Source of the DNA: Candidatus Rifleibacteriota bacterium
GTDB taxonomy: Bacteria; Muiribacteriota; Ozemobacteria; Ozemobacterales; Ozemobacteraceae
NCBI GenBank assembly: GCA_028691595.1
Contig: JAQUZA010000002.1
Coordinates: 1-38,425, forward strand
DNA: 38,425 bases
Reading direction: 5' to 3'
Below, piece by piece: positions 25,060 through 33,847 of the stretch. The position numbers and the translations under genes were made by a program. Numbering within the stretch: the stretch's first letter is position 1; the number at the start of each line of letters is the position of its first letter. The notes beneath the pieces were generated by a model. The model was not told the origin of the DNA, did no database searches, and worked only from the letters and a program-made list of their open reading frames with translations.

Positions 25060-27969
25060 ATGCCGGGATTTTTACAGAAAATGACCAGATGGGCGGCTTT
25101 GGCGGCCTTTGGTCTGCTGCTGCCCTGCTGGCTCGCCTGGTCGATGCTGATCAGCCATTTTCAGCTGCAGAGAAACCAGGCTGCCGAAGAGGTTTTTGAT
25201 CATCTTTCACAGCATCTGGTTACCCTTGAGAATTATCATGATGACCGGGTGTTTTTTCATGCTCTCCTGCAGAAAAATTTTGCCGGCATCGACAATAAAC
25301 CCGAATCGGCGCAGTTGCTTGCCAGAAAGATCGCCGCCTTTCGCCGCCTGTTTTCGGGGCGGCTCAAATTCATCGTTTACGGTTCAGATGGCTCCATAAA
25401 CCGTGATTTAACTGATGAAAAAAGATTTCATTACATTCTTAAAGCCATGTTTATCGTTATGCACGAGCTGAAAAAGCTCTACGTCTCAGATACTGATGCC
25501 GACCCTTCATCTTCTGCGGCCGTTACCTCTCGCATGACGCTTTTGCGCGGCTATTTCGGTTCTTTTCTTGACCAGAAACTTATGCTTGAACCATTTCGTT
25601 CAGAGTACCAGGGGCGTTGCCTGTTTGTCAGTGACGAACCAGATAAGCACCTTCTCTGGTACTATCCTGGCACAGACTTTTCTCTGGCCTGTTTTGTCGA
25701 TAAGGCACTTCTCGGCAAAAACCTCGGGCCGCAGATGATCATCAGAAAGTTTAACTCCAGGGGCTCAGAGGCACGGCTTGGCTATATTCAAACCATCTCC
25801 TACAAGAGCTTTGGATTACCGCCTGACCCCGCTGCCGAAACTGAGATCAAGCTCGAGGCCGCAAAATTCGAGAGCTATGCCATCGCCTCGCGTGAAAGCC
25901 GCAATTTTTTCGTGCAATTTCGCCAGACTTCGCCTGAGATGATTGTTGTCAGTTATCAGAGCAGCAAGAATCTGGCTTCACCATCTGTCGCCGCTGTTTC
26001 AGCGTTGTTTGGCCCTTCAAGATGGTTGGTGCTGTCATTTTTTCTGGTTTTTGTCTGCAGTCTTCGTTATCGAAGATTTGCCATGCCTGTGCAGCAGAAG
26101 ATTCTGGTGTTGTTTCTTTTTGCCAATGGCCTGCCTCTGCTGATGATGGCTTCGACAGGTTATGAATTTTTCAATGAGAAGAAAAAAGACCTTGTTAATG
26201 CCACCCACAATGAATCTGTGAGAATTCTTAAAGAATTCGATGTCCGCTTCCCTGAAGTTCAATCAAGGCTGGCCCGTGAATTGAACGCCTTTATCGATGA
26301 ACGTAATCGTCTTTATAAGGGTAACCGCTGGCCGGTTGCCGAAATTGAAAGCCTGAAGCAATTGACCGCCCGCATTGCACCCCAGGAAGGAATCCTTCTC
26401 AACGATGAGGGTAACTTGGTTTTTAAGCTGTCGCTGGCCTTCAACAGCTCTGGCAACATGATGAAGGATCTGTTGCTGAAAGGCCTGGATTTTTTTAACA
26501 AAACCAATCTGCAGCAAAGTTCTCGTATCAGCAAGACCCTGCTTGACGATATTTCTTCTGAAGACCTTCTTTTACACGATTTTCTCTGGTATCTGGGCCG
26601 ATTTGTGGTCTTGAGTGCCGGAGACACCGGTCGCACATCATATATGCGCCTGCTGGGCGGTAATGAGCCCGGCAGCGAGGAATATCACGCCTGGGGAGCA
26701 TATGCCATTACCTGGAACCCGACCGCCTTCATGCGCACTTTTATTCGCGAAAAGCTTCTTGAAACCTCCGGGGCAATTTCTCCAAGACAACTGCTTGTTT
26801 TTGACCGGCTCAATGAAAGTATCTTCTCGCTAAAACCAGCTGATAACCGCGATATACGCCGCCTTTTCAGGCGAACTGTCAGCAGAAAACTGGTAACCTA
26901 TGAAAATCTTGAAATTGACGGGCAAAAATATCTCTTCACATCGATTGCCGGCAATGAAATTGCTGATGGCATTCTGGCGGCGATTTATCCTCAGAGCCTG
27001 ATCGATGAAAAGATCGATGCTTTAAAAGTGACTTTTCTGGTGGTTGGCCTGATTATGGCCTTTATTCTTTTCAGAGTGGCCCGGGTTTTTGCAGCCAGGT
27101 TGCTGGTGCCCGTTCTTGAACTCGATAAGGGTATTGCCCACATGCGTTCAAGAGATTTTGACTACCGCATCAGTTACAGATCAGCTGATGAGTTTGGCCT
27201 GCTTATCAATACTTTTAATCGCACCCTCGAAGGCATGAAAGAACTGGCTGTCGGCACAGCTGTTCAAGAAAGCCTTCTTCCATCAGGCCGCTTCGCTGAA
27301 GCAAAAACAGTGCTCTTTGCGCGGTCATTGTTCATGAGCAAAATGGGTGGTGACTATTTTGACTATTATTCGCTGCCGGAAAATAGACTTGGCATCTTTT
27401 TCGGTGATGTGGCCGGTCATGGTATTCCGGCTGCCATGATCATGGCAATGATCAAGGCTGTTATTGCCGCTGCCGATAAAACCGTCGCCGGGCCGCAGAA
27501 TCTGCTCGCCGGGGCTAACCAGGTGTTGCTTGAACTGAAAAAGCGCAACTGGCGGCGCATGATGACTGCGGTCTGCTTTGATTTTAACCTTCTAAGCGGC
27601 GAATTCACCTTTGCCAATGCCGGGCATTGTTACCCGGCCATTGTAAAATCAGGTGGTACAGACATCAGGATGCTCGAATTCGGCGGTATGCCTCTCGGCA
27701 GCAGCAGCAAAAAGCAGTTGCCGACAATAGCCGATCGTCTGGCACCTGGCGAAACACTCATTCTCTATACTGACGGTGTTGTTGAGGCTGTTGGCATGAA
27801 TGAAGAACAGTTTGGCTACCGGCGCTTTGCCACTTTGCTTCAAACTGCCTGGGATAAAGATCTGGAAGTATACTGGCAGAACATCATCGATGGCTATCGC
27901 AGCTGGGCAGTGGCTCAGGATGACGACCTTACCTTTCTGCTGCTGCGTCAGGGGGGCACCGATGACTGA
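25060..27969 (+). CDS. Membrane receptor phosphatase A2 (HAMP + SpoIIE/PP2C), intact
   Basis: 969 residues, ATG start. It is a paralogue of A1 along the whole length: both share LLRGYFG-x-FL in extracytoplasmic domain 1, LFLFANGLPL in membrane segment 3, WRRMMTA in the phosphatase and the C-terminal AQDDD. Membrane segments lie at about 12-32, 321-336, 346-367 and 655-674, HAMP at about 675-730 and SpoIIE/PP2C at about 735-962. All catalytic positions are present: GGDYFD (D765), GDVAGHG (D783), NAGH (853-856), YTDG (D905) and DDDLT (954-958). It should be an active Ser/Thr phosphatase controlled by an external ligand. It overlaps the start of B2 by 8 bases, repeating the A1-B1 coupling. Confidence 0.88.
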   Translation: MPGFLQKMTRWAALAAFGLLLPCWLAWSMLISHFQLQRNQAAEEVFDHLSQHLVTLENYHDDRVFFHALLQKNFAGIDNKPESAQLLARKIAAFRRLFSGRLKFIVYGSDGSINRDLTDEKRFHYILKAMFIVMHELKKLYVSDTDADPSSSAAVTSRMTLLRGYFGSFLDQKLMLEPFRSEYQGRCLFVSDEPDKHLLWYYPGTDFSLACFVDKALLGKNLGPQMIIRKFNSRGSEARLGYIQTISYKSFGLPPDPAAETEIKLEAAKFESYAIASRESRNFFVQFRQTSPEMIVVSYQSSKNLASPSVAAVSALFGPSRWLVLSFFLVFVCSLRYRRFAMPVQQKILVLFLFANGLPLLMMASTGYEFFNEKKKDLVNATHNESVRILKEFDVRFPEVQSRLARELNAFIDERNRLYKGNRWPVAEIESLKQLTARIAPQEGILLNDEGNLVFKLSLAFNSSGNMMKDLLLKGLDFFNKTNLQQSSRISKTLLDDISSEDLLLHDFLWYLGRFVVLSAGDTGRTSYMRLLGGNEPGSEEYHAWGAYAITWNPTAFMRTFIREKLLETSGAISPRQLLVFDRLNESIFSLKPADNRDIRRLFRRTVSRKLVTYENLEIDGQKYLFTSIAGNEIADGILAAIYPQSLIDEKIDALKVTFLVVGLIMAFILFRVARVFAARLLVPVLELDKGIAHMRSRDFDYRISYRSADEFGLLINTFNRTLEGMKELAVGTAVQESLLPSGRFAEAKTVLFARSLFMSKMGGDYFDYYSLPENRLGIFFGDVAGHGIPAAMIMAMIKAVIAAADKTVAGPQNLLAGANQVLLELKKRNWRRMMTAVCFDFNLLSGEFTFANAGHCYPAIVKSGGTDIRMLEFGGMPLGSSSKKQLPTIADRLAPGETLILYTDGVVEAVGMNEEQFGYRRFATLLQTAWDKDLEVYWQNIIDGYRSWAVAQDDDLTFLLLRQGGTDD

Positions 27970-30835
27970 AAAACCCGTTACCCGCTGGTTGATACTTAAT
28001 TTTTCGCTGCTGTTTCTGCCAATGCTGATAATAGTTGCCGGAATCTACTACATTGTTTCTCTGCAGCAGAACGAAAGAATCAGAAATTTCGAAATTGAAG
28101 CCGCCGAAATGCTTGAATCGCTGCGCTACTATTCAGGCACCGAAAAGTATATCTGCAGCACCCTTGCCGGTATTTTTTCAGAGAACCGGGAACCAGAAAA
28201 GCTTAAAGATGCGGTTGCCAGGTTTACAGCCGACCACGCACTGGATCTGCAGTATTACATCAACAATGCCGATGGCAGCATTTTTTACAGCAATTTTCCC
28301 GTCGAACGACTGCCGGGAGATGTTTCATGGGCGTTTAAGTCGATGAATATTCTCAAAAATGACGGTTACGCCGGCGGCGAGCGCAAAATCCCCAAAGATG
28401 TCTACGCCAATCTCAGATCGGTTTATGGTCAGCATTTCTTTCCCAGATACTATAACAGGTGCTTTTCTGGTAAGAATCTGACTCTTAGACGCACTTCGGC
28501 TGCTGCTGATAAACCTATGCTGTGGCTGAACGTCAGCGAAACAACGGGCCTCTCGGTCTTTGTTCCGCCTGAAGCCATCGACAGCTTCTGCGGTGTCCGC
28601 TATCATGCCCGCCAGCACCGTGAGAAGCTCATCGCCGGCTTTATCAGAAATGGCAACGTCGACTGTTATGACCCTTTGTTGAGCACCGCCGTCAGTAATC
28701 AGGCTGAAATGTTGCAGAACAGCCTGAGCAGCATAGTCAAATTGAGTGACTACTACGTTTTGCTCAACTACATAGATTCGACAATGATGGTTTTTTGTGG
28801 CATAAAACGCGAAGATATCGAGCGGGTAAGCTTTACTTATACGACTCTGGTCATGATTCTAACATTGTTTATCGGCATGGCCATTTTTGCCGGCATGAGC
28901 TACCTGGTCGTGGTGAGGGGCAAGGTTCTATCGCTGCGCCTGAAGCTGCAGCTGCTGGTTCTTTTCGTTTCTTCGAATGCCATGGCAGGTTTTGTTCTAT
29001 ATACTATTGGTTCCGATTATCTGCAACAATTCAGGTCTGGTCTCATTAACGATGCATATTATGATGGCATGGCCTACCTGCAGAGCATTGATGAATTGTA
29101 CAGCAATGAACTTACGGTGCAAAAAGAACGCCTCGACAGGCATTTGCTTGATTTTAAGCGGAGTTTAAAGAAAAAGGGGCCTTCAAAGCGTTCAGTTCTT
29201 AGATTCATTAAAAGTCAGAATCCAAGGCCGCACGGCTTTTTTCTCGTTGCCAGCAGCACCGGTATTGTGGCCGGTGACCGCGGAATTCTCAAAGATGAAA
29301 AAGTCTACGAAAAATTTACTTCAAAATTTCACGAAGACAAATTGCGCATCAATACCATGAAGGCAATGTCCAAAATTGGCAACTTTGTTCTGGCCTCACT
29401 GAATAAACAGACAATCACCAGTAAGGCCGGCACTGAGGCCGAACTGATAACCGAAACGGTGGCGCAGCAAAGCCCGGCCGATCTCATCAGAAAATTTGCC
29501 GATCAGGGTTCATTTTCAGAATGGGGAGTCGGTGAACGGATTCACCCGACATTTGTCAGCCTGATGAAGCTTTTTGACAAGGTAATGTATGACTATATGC
29601 TCCTCTACCTCTGGGACTCAGACGACCTCGAAATCTCATTCATCGAAAGAGTATTTCTAAATCTGGGCAGAAACGAACTTGGACTGCAGGTTATGATCGT
29701 TGACGAAAAATTTGTGCGCGGTTACCCCGTAGATATCCTCACAAACCCACGTCTGAGAAATTTTGCCCTTAAACTTCGCGACCGTAGTATCACCCGCCCT
29801 GAGTTGTGCGATTATAAAGGCTCAGAGTTTCTAATGCTTGGGCATAAATGCGTGGCAATGAAAAATATCAGACTGCTGGGTCTTTTTCCCATTGAAAAAA
29901 TCGCTGTTCAGGTTGGCGAAAAAACATGGTTGCTTGCCTTGCTCGCCCTGGTAAGCTTTTTGATTTCTATTTCAATCAGTCTTTTCATTTCGGGAAGCAT
30001 TTTGCGCCCTCTTGGTGAGTTACAGACCGGTGTTACCGCTTTGAATGAAAGAAATTTTTCCTGGCGGGTGCCTGACCTTGGGGGTGACGAGTTCGGTCAC
30101 CTTGCCGCTATTTTTAATGAGACGCTGATTGACCTTGAAGAACTGCACGTTGCTTCTCAAGTTCAGGAAAAGCTGTTAACTCAGATGCAGGGCCCTTCTT
30201 CTGTGGGTTGCCTCAGCTTTTTATGCGTGCTGGGTGCCAGTTCGGCTTATGGCGGCGACTATTTTGATCTGATCGATATTGATGCTTCAGAAAGGTCCAT
30301 AATTTTTGGCAGGGTGACCGAACCGGGTGTGGCAGGCAGTCTGGTGCTGGCTTTTGTAAAATCAGCCACCATGCAGCTGCAGAGCAGGTACCCGCGACCC
30401 GATCTGCTGGCTGCTGAACTCAACGCTCTGCTTGCCGGCAGCAGCGAAAGCGGCGGCAATAAAACCATGCAACTGCAGAATCTTCTGCTTCACTCTGACG
30501 GAAAAATTGAATTTGCCGGGGCAGGCGTGCCAACCATGCTGCTTTTCGATAGTGTTTCCGGCAAAATTGCCTCGATCGAATACGATAGCGCTGAACTAGG
30601 CAAAACCACCGGCAGAAGCTTTAAGCTTACTCAGGTGCAGCTTGAACCAGGTCAGGTTTTTATTATGACAACTGCAATTTTTAAGAATTCAGATTGTCTC
30701 AGCACAGAGCTATGTCGCTGCCAGAACCCATCATTAGACCAGATTTGCCGTGTTTTTGCCGGATGCTGTGCTGCTGGTGGCAATGAGGTGCCCCCGGTTC
30801 TCGTGATTGCTCATGAAAAAGCGCCAGCTGTCTGA
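27962..30835 (+). CDS. Membrane receptor pseudophosphatase B2 (HAMP + degenerate SpoIIE/PP2C)
   Basis: 957 residues. The ATG at 27962 is chosen: it follows a GGGGGG-type ribosome-binding site and begins MTEKPVTRWL before a clear membrane anchor. An open frame upstream to 27800 would add 54 residues overlapping A2 and displace the anchor. It is a paralogue of B1, with segments at about 10-32, 292-316, 327-350 and 655-677, HAMP about 678-735 and a SpoIIE-like domain (about 740-952). GGDYFD (D766) is kept, but GDVAGHG has become GRVTEPG (783-789), NAGH is GAGV (853-856), YTDG is MTTA (902-905) and the DDxT motif is NEVPP (941-945). Three of four metal aspartates are gone, so it cannot be an ordinary phosphatase. 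The frame is otherwise intact, which suggests a retained sensory, binding or inhibitory role. Confidence 0.87.
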   Translation: MTEKPVTRWLILNFSLLFLPMLIIVAGIYYIVSLQQNERIRNFEIEAAEMLESLRYYSGTEKYICSTLAGIFSENREPEKLKDAVARFTADHALDLQYYINNADGSIFYSNFPVERLPGDVSWAFKSMNILKNDGYAGGERKIPKDVYANLRSVYGQHFFPRYYNRCFSGKNLTLRRTSAAADKPMLWLNVSETTGLSVFVPPEAIDSFCGVRYHARQHREKLIAGFIRNGNVDCYDPLLSTAVSNQAEMLQNSLSSIVKLSDYYVLLNYIDSTMMVFCGIKREDIERVSFTYTTLVMILTLFIGMAIFAGMSYLVVVRGKVLSLRLKLQLLVLFVSSNAMAGFVLYTIGSDYLQQFRSGLINDAYYDGMAYLQSIDELYSNELTVQKERLDRHLLDFKRSLKKKGPSKRSVLRFIKSQNPRPHGFFLVASSTGIVAGDRGILKDEKVYEKFTSKFHEDKLRINTMKAMSKIGNFVLASLNKQTITSKAGTEAELITETVAQQSPADLIRKFADQGSFSEWGVGERIHPTFVSLMKLFDKVMYDYMLLYLWDSDDLEISFIERVFLNLGRNELGLQVMIVDEKFVRGYPVDILTNPRLRNFALKLRDRSITRPELCDYKGSEFLMLGHKCVAMKNIRLLGLFPIEKIAVQVGEKTWLLALLALVSFLISISISLFISGSILRPLGELQTGVTALNERNFSWRVPDLGGDEFGHLAAIFNETLIDLEELHVASQVQEKLLTQMQGPSSVGCLSFLCVLGASSAYGGDYFDLIDIDASERSIIFGRVTEPGVAGSLVLAFVKSATMQLQSRYPRPDLLAAELNALLAGSSESGGNKTMQLQNLLLHSDGKIEFAGAGVPTMLLFDSVSGKIASIEYDSAELGKTTGRSFKLTQVQLEPGQVFIMTTAIFKNSDCLSTELCRCQNPSLDQICRVFAGCCAAGGNEVPPVLVIAHEKAPAV

Positions 30836-30847
30836 GTTATTAAAGCC

Positions 30848-31654
30848 TCAGATCGCTTCGCCTAAATTTATCAGCCTGTTGATGCGGTTTTCATACATGT
30901 GTGACTGTATCGAACTGGTCTCTTCACAAGTTTTTCCAGCGAATTTCCCGGCCCACTCGAAACCGGCTTTCAGCAACATCGGCAGCAGCATACACCTCAG
31001 TCGCAAGTCGTTGCGGGTTTTAACCGTTTCTTTAAGAAAAGCCTGAGCCGGGCCGCTTGAACTGTTTATGGTTCTGATCAACCACCAGCGAAGATCATCA
31101 TTAAAAGGCCCGCTGAATAATTCGGCCAGCTTCGCCCGCGCCGCTCTTTCGCGTTCGATCAGGGCACATGCCTGAACCGTCTGTGGTTGTGGCTTGCGCT
31201 CTATGTTTCCTTCAACAAGCAGAAAAAGCATTTCGATATGGGTGGGATCGGCTGTATTAAAAGATCTGGCAATTATTGATGCCTGCTCATCGATACTTCT
31301 GGCTTTGGCAAATTCAGAATTCAGGTATTCGAAGGTTTCATGGGCAAACTGGATCGGCAGTTCGGCAAAGCGCAGAATTTCTGACCAGTCATCACGCGAG
31401 CCCGACAGCTGGTGAAAAAATGCCAGCTTTTCTGGCAGTGAAGCTGCTATTGAACTGATAATTTCATGCAGAATTTTTCTGGCCGGGTATTCGGGAGAAG
31501 TTTCGAGCAGATCTATATAGGCGATAAAGTCCTGCCAGGTCTGCAGTTCTTCAGCAGAACAGGAGGCGCAGGCATATTGACCGCTGGCAATTTCTTTTAA
31601 ACGACGGTCTTTGATAATTCCCAGTAATTGCAGAAATCTTCGTATCGCTTCCAT
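30848..31654 (-). CDS. Unrecognised helical protein
   Basis: 268 residues, ATG start, almost entirely alpha-helical in character with no signal peptide or membrane segment. Near the N-terminus there is a CASC pair (C31, C34 by count from the start: GQYACASCSAEEL), the only striking residues. The pattern of leucine-rich helices (for example DDLRWWLIRTINSSS, RLRCMLLPMLLKAG) resembles a HEAT-like solenoid, as in other proteins of this window, but I cannot assign repeats with confidence. It converges on the last phosphatase gene with only 12 bases between the stops, and diverges from the DUF364-type gene. Function unknown. Confidence 0.65.
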   Translation of the reverse strand: MEAIRRFLQLLGIIKDRRLKEIASGQYACASCSAEELQTWQDFIAYIDLLETSPEYPARKILHEIISSIAASLPEKLAFFHQLSGSRDDWSEILRFAELPIQFAHETFEYLNSEFAKARSIDEQASIIARSFNTADPTHIEMLFLLVEGNIERKPQPQTVQACALIERERAARAKLAELFSGPFNDDLRWWLIRTINSSSGPAQAFLKETVKTRNDLRLRCMLLPMLLKAGFEWAGKFAGKTCEETSSIQSHMYENRINRLINLGEAI

Positions 31655-31726
31655 TTGAGATGATTATAGCCAATAAATCAAAAGCTTTCCATGGTTTTCT
31701 AACGCCCGCAACTTAAGTCTGATTGC

Positions 31727-31755
31727 TTGATGATTTCAAAACAATATCATAGAAT
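31727..31755 (+). promoter_or_regulatory. Promoter of the DUF364-type gene
   Basis: TTGATG (31727-31732), a 17-base spacer, then TAGAAT (31750-31755). Transcription from about 31762 leaves a 28-base leader carrying GGAGGG before the ATG at 31790. This also argues against any start codon farther upstream. Confidence 0.65.
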
Positions 31756-31789
31756 AGCCGTTAACACTTTGTGTCACTGGAGGGCTCAC

Positions 31790-32587
31790 ATGTCACTGAT
31801 TCTTGAAGCGGTAAAGGCCACAATTCCCGAGATAAGCTATTCACGACCTCTGCAGCGTGTGGCAACCTGCGCTTTTATAACCATGGTCAAGACGACAAGA
31901 CTGGGTATCTGCATGACTTTGAGCGATGACCGGGTCTTTGAGGTCAAAGTGAATCTTCCCGTTTCGCATATGGGTGAGATTGAGTCTCTCAGTCTTAAAA
32001 AAGTTTTGACCTGGACCGATTCACTTCAGGGTATTGAGCGATCGTTTGCCCTCGCTGCCATGAACAGTGCTCTACCCCTCGATGGCAAGAAATACTTTGC
32101 CGGGAATGCGCTTGAATTGACGGCAAAACTCGGAGCTGGCAAAAAAGTGGCTGTTATCGGTCATTTTCCGCACCTTGAAAAGATACGACAGCAGGCTTCG
32201 GAGTTTTCAATTATCGAAAAAAGGCCGCAGGACGGAGATTTCCATGCCGAGGATGCGGTAAAAATTATTCCTCAGGCTGATGTGGTTACCATGACCGGTG
32301 TGACCTGTCTCAACGATACCATAGAGGGGCTTCTGGCCCTTAAAAAGCCGGGTTCGACCTTTATTGTGCTAGGTCCTTCGGTTCCTGTGAGTTCTGCTCT
32401 TTTTGACTTCGGCGTTGATGTGATAGGCGGTGCCTGGGTTGAAGATGAAGTCGACTGCTACAATCGTATCCTCCAGGGGGCCGCTCCACGCTATCTTCCG
32501 GGCCTTCGCAGCGTGCTCTATCCCAAAAATCCTGATTTGTTAGCGGGTTACGAAGAAATAACTCCAAAAATAACCCGCCCGCTCTGA
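31790..32587 (+). CDS. DUF364/DUF4213-type protein (putative heavy-metal chelation family)
   Basis: 265 residues from the ATG at 31790, preceded by GGAGGG. The N-terminal half matches the DUF4213 domain (opening helix SLILEAVKATI, then TMVKTTRLGICMTLSD). The C-terminal half is the Rossmann-like DUF364: KKVAVIGHFPHLEKI, then ADVVTMTGVTCLNDTIEGLLAL, TFIVLGPSVPVSSALFDFGVDVIGG. Family members are associated with metal chelation or cofactor metabolism by annotation only, and the biochemical role is not established. It is a single-gene unit with its own promoter and a terminator shared with the M42 peptidase. Confidence 0.85.
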   Translation: MSLILEAVKATIPEISYSRPLQRVATCAFITMVKTTRLGICMTLSDDRVFEVKVNLPVSHMGEIESLSLKKVLTWTDSLQGIERSFALAAMNSALPLDGKKYFAGNALELTAKLGAGKKVAVIGHFPHLEKIRQQASEFSIIEKRPQDGDFHAEDAVKIIPQADVVTMTGVTCLNDTIEGLLALKKPGSTFIVLGPSVPVSSALFDFGVDVIGGAWVEDEVDCYNRILQGAAPRYLPGLRSVLYPKNPDLLAGYEEITPKITRPL

Positions 32588-32615
32588 GGCAAATATTTTT
32601 GGCCTGAACATAACT

Positions 32616-32658
32616 GAACCCTGTTGCTGTAAGGCTTTGCCGGCCAGCAACAGGGTTC
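32616..32658. terminator. Bidirectional terminator between convergent genes
   Basis: A perfect 14-bp inverted repeat GAACCCTGTTGCTG (32616-32629) / CAGCAACAGGGTTC (32645-32658) has a 15-base loop. The T tract is short (TTGTT on the plus side), but its place between two convergent stops, 28 bases after one and 17 before the other, supports a terminator role for both. Confidence 0.75.
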
Positions 32659-32675
32659 TTGTTACACGCGACTTA

Positions 32676-33731
32676 TTAAGGCAGAACCGGGCGCAGGTCT
32701 TCTTTTCCTGTCAGGCTGGCAATGGTTTCGACCAGCAGATCGATTATCTGTTGTATATCGTTAAGTGAGCCCATCTCGACAGGTGAGTGCATGTAGCGCA
32801 ATGGCAGTGACAGCAGCGAAACCGGAACCCCTTCGCCGCTGAACATTATTTTGTCGGCATCAGTACTGGTTCTGGAAGGGGTCAGCTCAAACTGAATCGG
32901 CATTTTCAGCTTTTTTGCCGCCTTTTCGATCAGTTCGTTGATTTTTACGTTGATCGGGCTGCCAACCGAGAGCGCCGGGCCCTTATCGAGAAAGACTTCG
33001 GCCCTGTTGGTTTCTTCTCCCGGAGTATCGGTGTTGAAGGTGACATCACAGGCAATGCCCATGCTGGGCTTGATGACTGCCCCGGCGCAGTGAGCCCCAC
33101 GCATGTTGGTTTCTTCCCCGGTGGTGCTGACTGCATACACACCTACTTTTAGCTTCTTTTTACTGAGTTTTTTCAAGGTTTCAGCCACGATGAATGACCC
33201 GGTTTTATTGTCGAGACCTTTGCAGACAACTCGATCATTATTGAGTATTTCAGGGTCACTGTGATAAAGAATGTAGTCGCCGACCCGCACGAGTTTTTTT
33301 AAATCTTCGCCTTTGCTGAAGCCGCAATCGATGAAATAATCTTCACATTTTGGCTTGCCACCGCCTTCGCCGTAAAGTTTGCGGTTGAAGCCGATGACAC
33401 CCCTGACGGTTGTCCCTTTATAACCAAGAATTTCAACTTTCAGGCCCGGCAAAAGGTATGGGTTAATACCTCCAGACTGGTTGAAATACACGAAACCCCT
33501 GTCGTCGATGCGGTTGACCATCAGGCCAATTTCGTCACTGTGACCGGCGAGCAAGACCTTGAAAGGTGCTTCAGGGTTGAGAATTCCGATGGCATTGCCC
33601 GAATGGTCAGTGTTTACCATGGCAAATTTTTTGACATAATCAAGCCATATTCTCTGCAGACGAGATTCAGAACCAGAGGGTGACGGTGTGCTCAGTAGTT
33701 TGAGCAGAAAATCAAGTGAGGATTTTTCCAT
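32676..33731 (-). CDS. M42-family metallo-aminopeptidase
   Basis: 351 residues, the usual length. M42 enzymes are cytoplasmic dodecameric aminopeptidases with two metals in the active site, often cobalt or zinc, related to YsdC, FrvX and the TET peptidases. Metal ligands and catalytic residues are all visible: H64 and D66 (AGHSDEIG), D174 (GLDNKTG), E206 and E207 (TGEETNMRGA), D229 (ACDVTFNTD) and H315 (RYMHSPVE). Residues about 80-165 form the inserted dimerisation/tetrahedron domain. It should trim short peptides from their N-terminus. GGAAG lies upstream of the ATG. It is oriented toward the shared terminator, and the DUF1460 gene lies upstream on the same strand, 116 bases away. Confidence 0.93.
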   Translation of the reverse strand: MEKSSLDFLLKLLSTPSPSGSESRLQRIWLDYVKKFAMVNTDHSGNAIGILNPEAPFKVLLAGHSDEIGLMVNRIDDRGFVYFNQSGGINPYLLPGLKVEILGYKGTTVRGVIGFNRKLYGEGGGKPKCEDYFIDCGFSKGEDLKKLVRVGDYILYHSDPEILNNDRVVCKGLDNKTGSFIVAETLKKLSKKKLKVGVYAVSTTGEETNMRGAHCAGAVIKPSMGIACDVTFNTDTPGEETNRAEVFLDKGPALSVGSPINVKINELIEKAAKKLKMPIQFELTPSRTSTDADKIMFSGEGVPVSLLSLPLRYMHSPVEMGSLNDIQQIIDLLVETIASLTGKEDLRPVLP

Positions 33732-33847
33732 GTTTTTGCCACTTCCAGATTAAATGTACAGATCAATTAATCTATCGACCGCAAAAAGCAAATTTTTATT
33801 AAATGCTGCAGGATATCTGCAAGGCAGACAAAAAAAGGCTGACAGGC

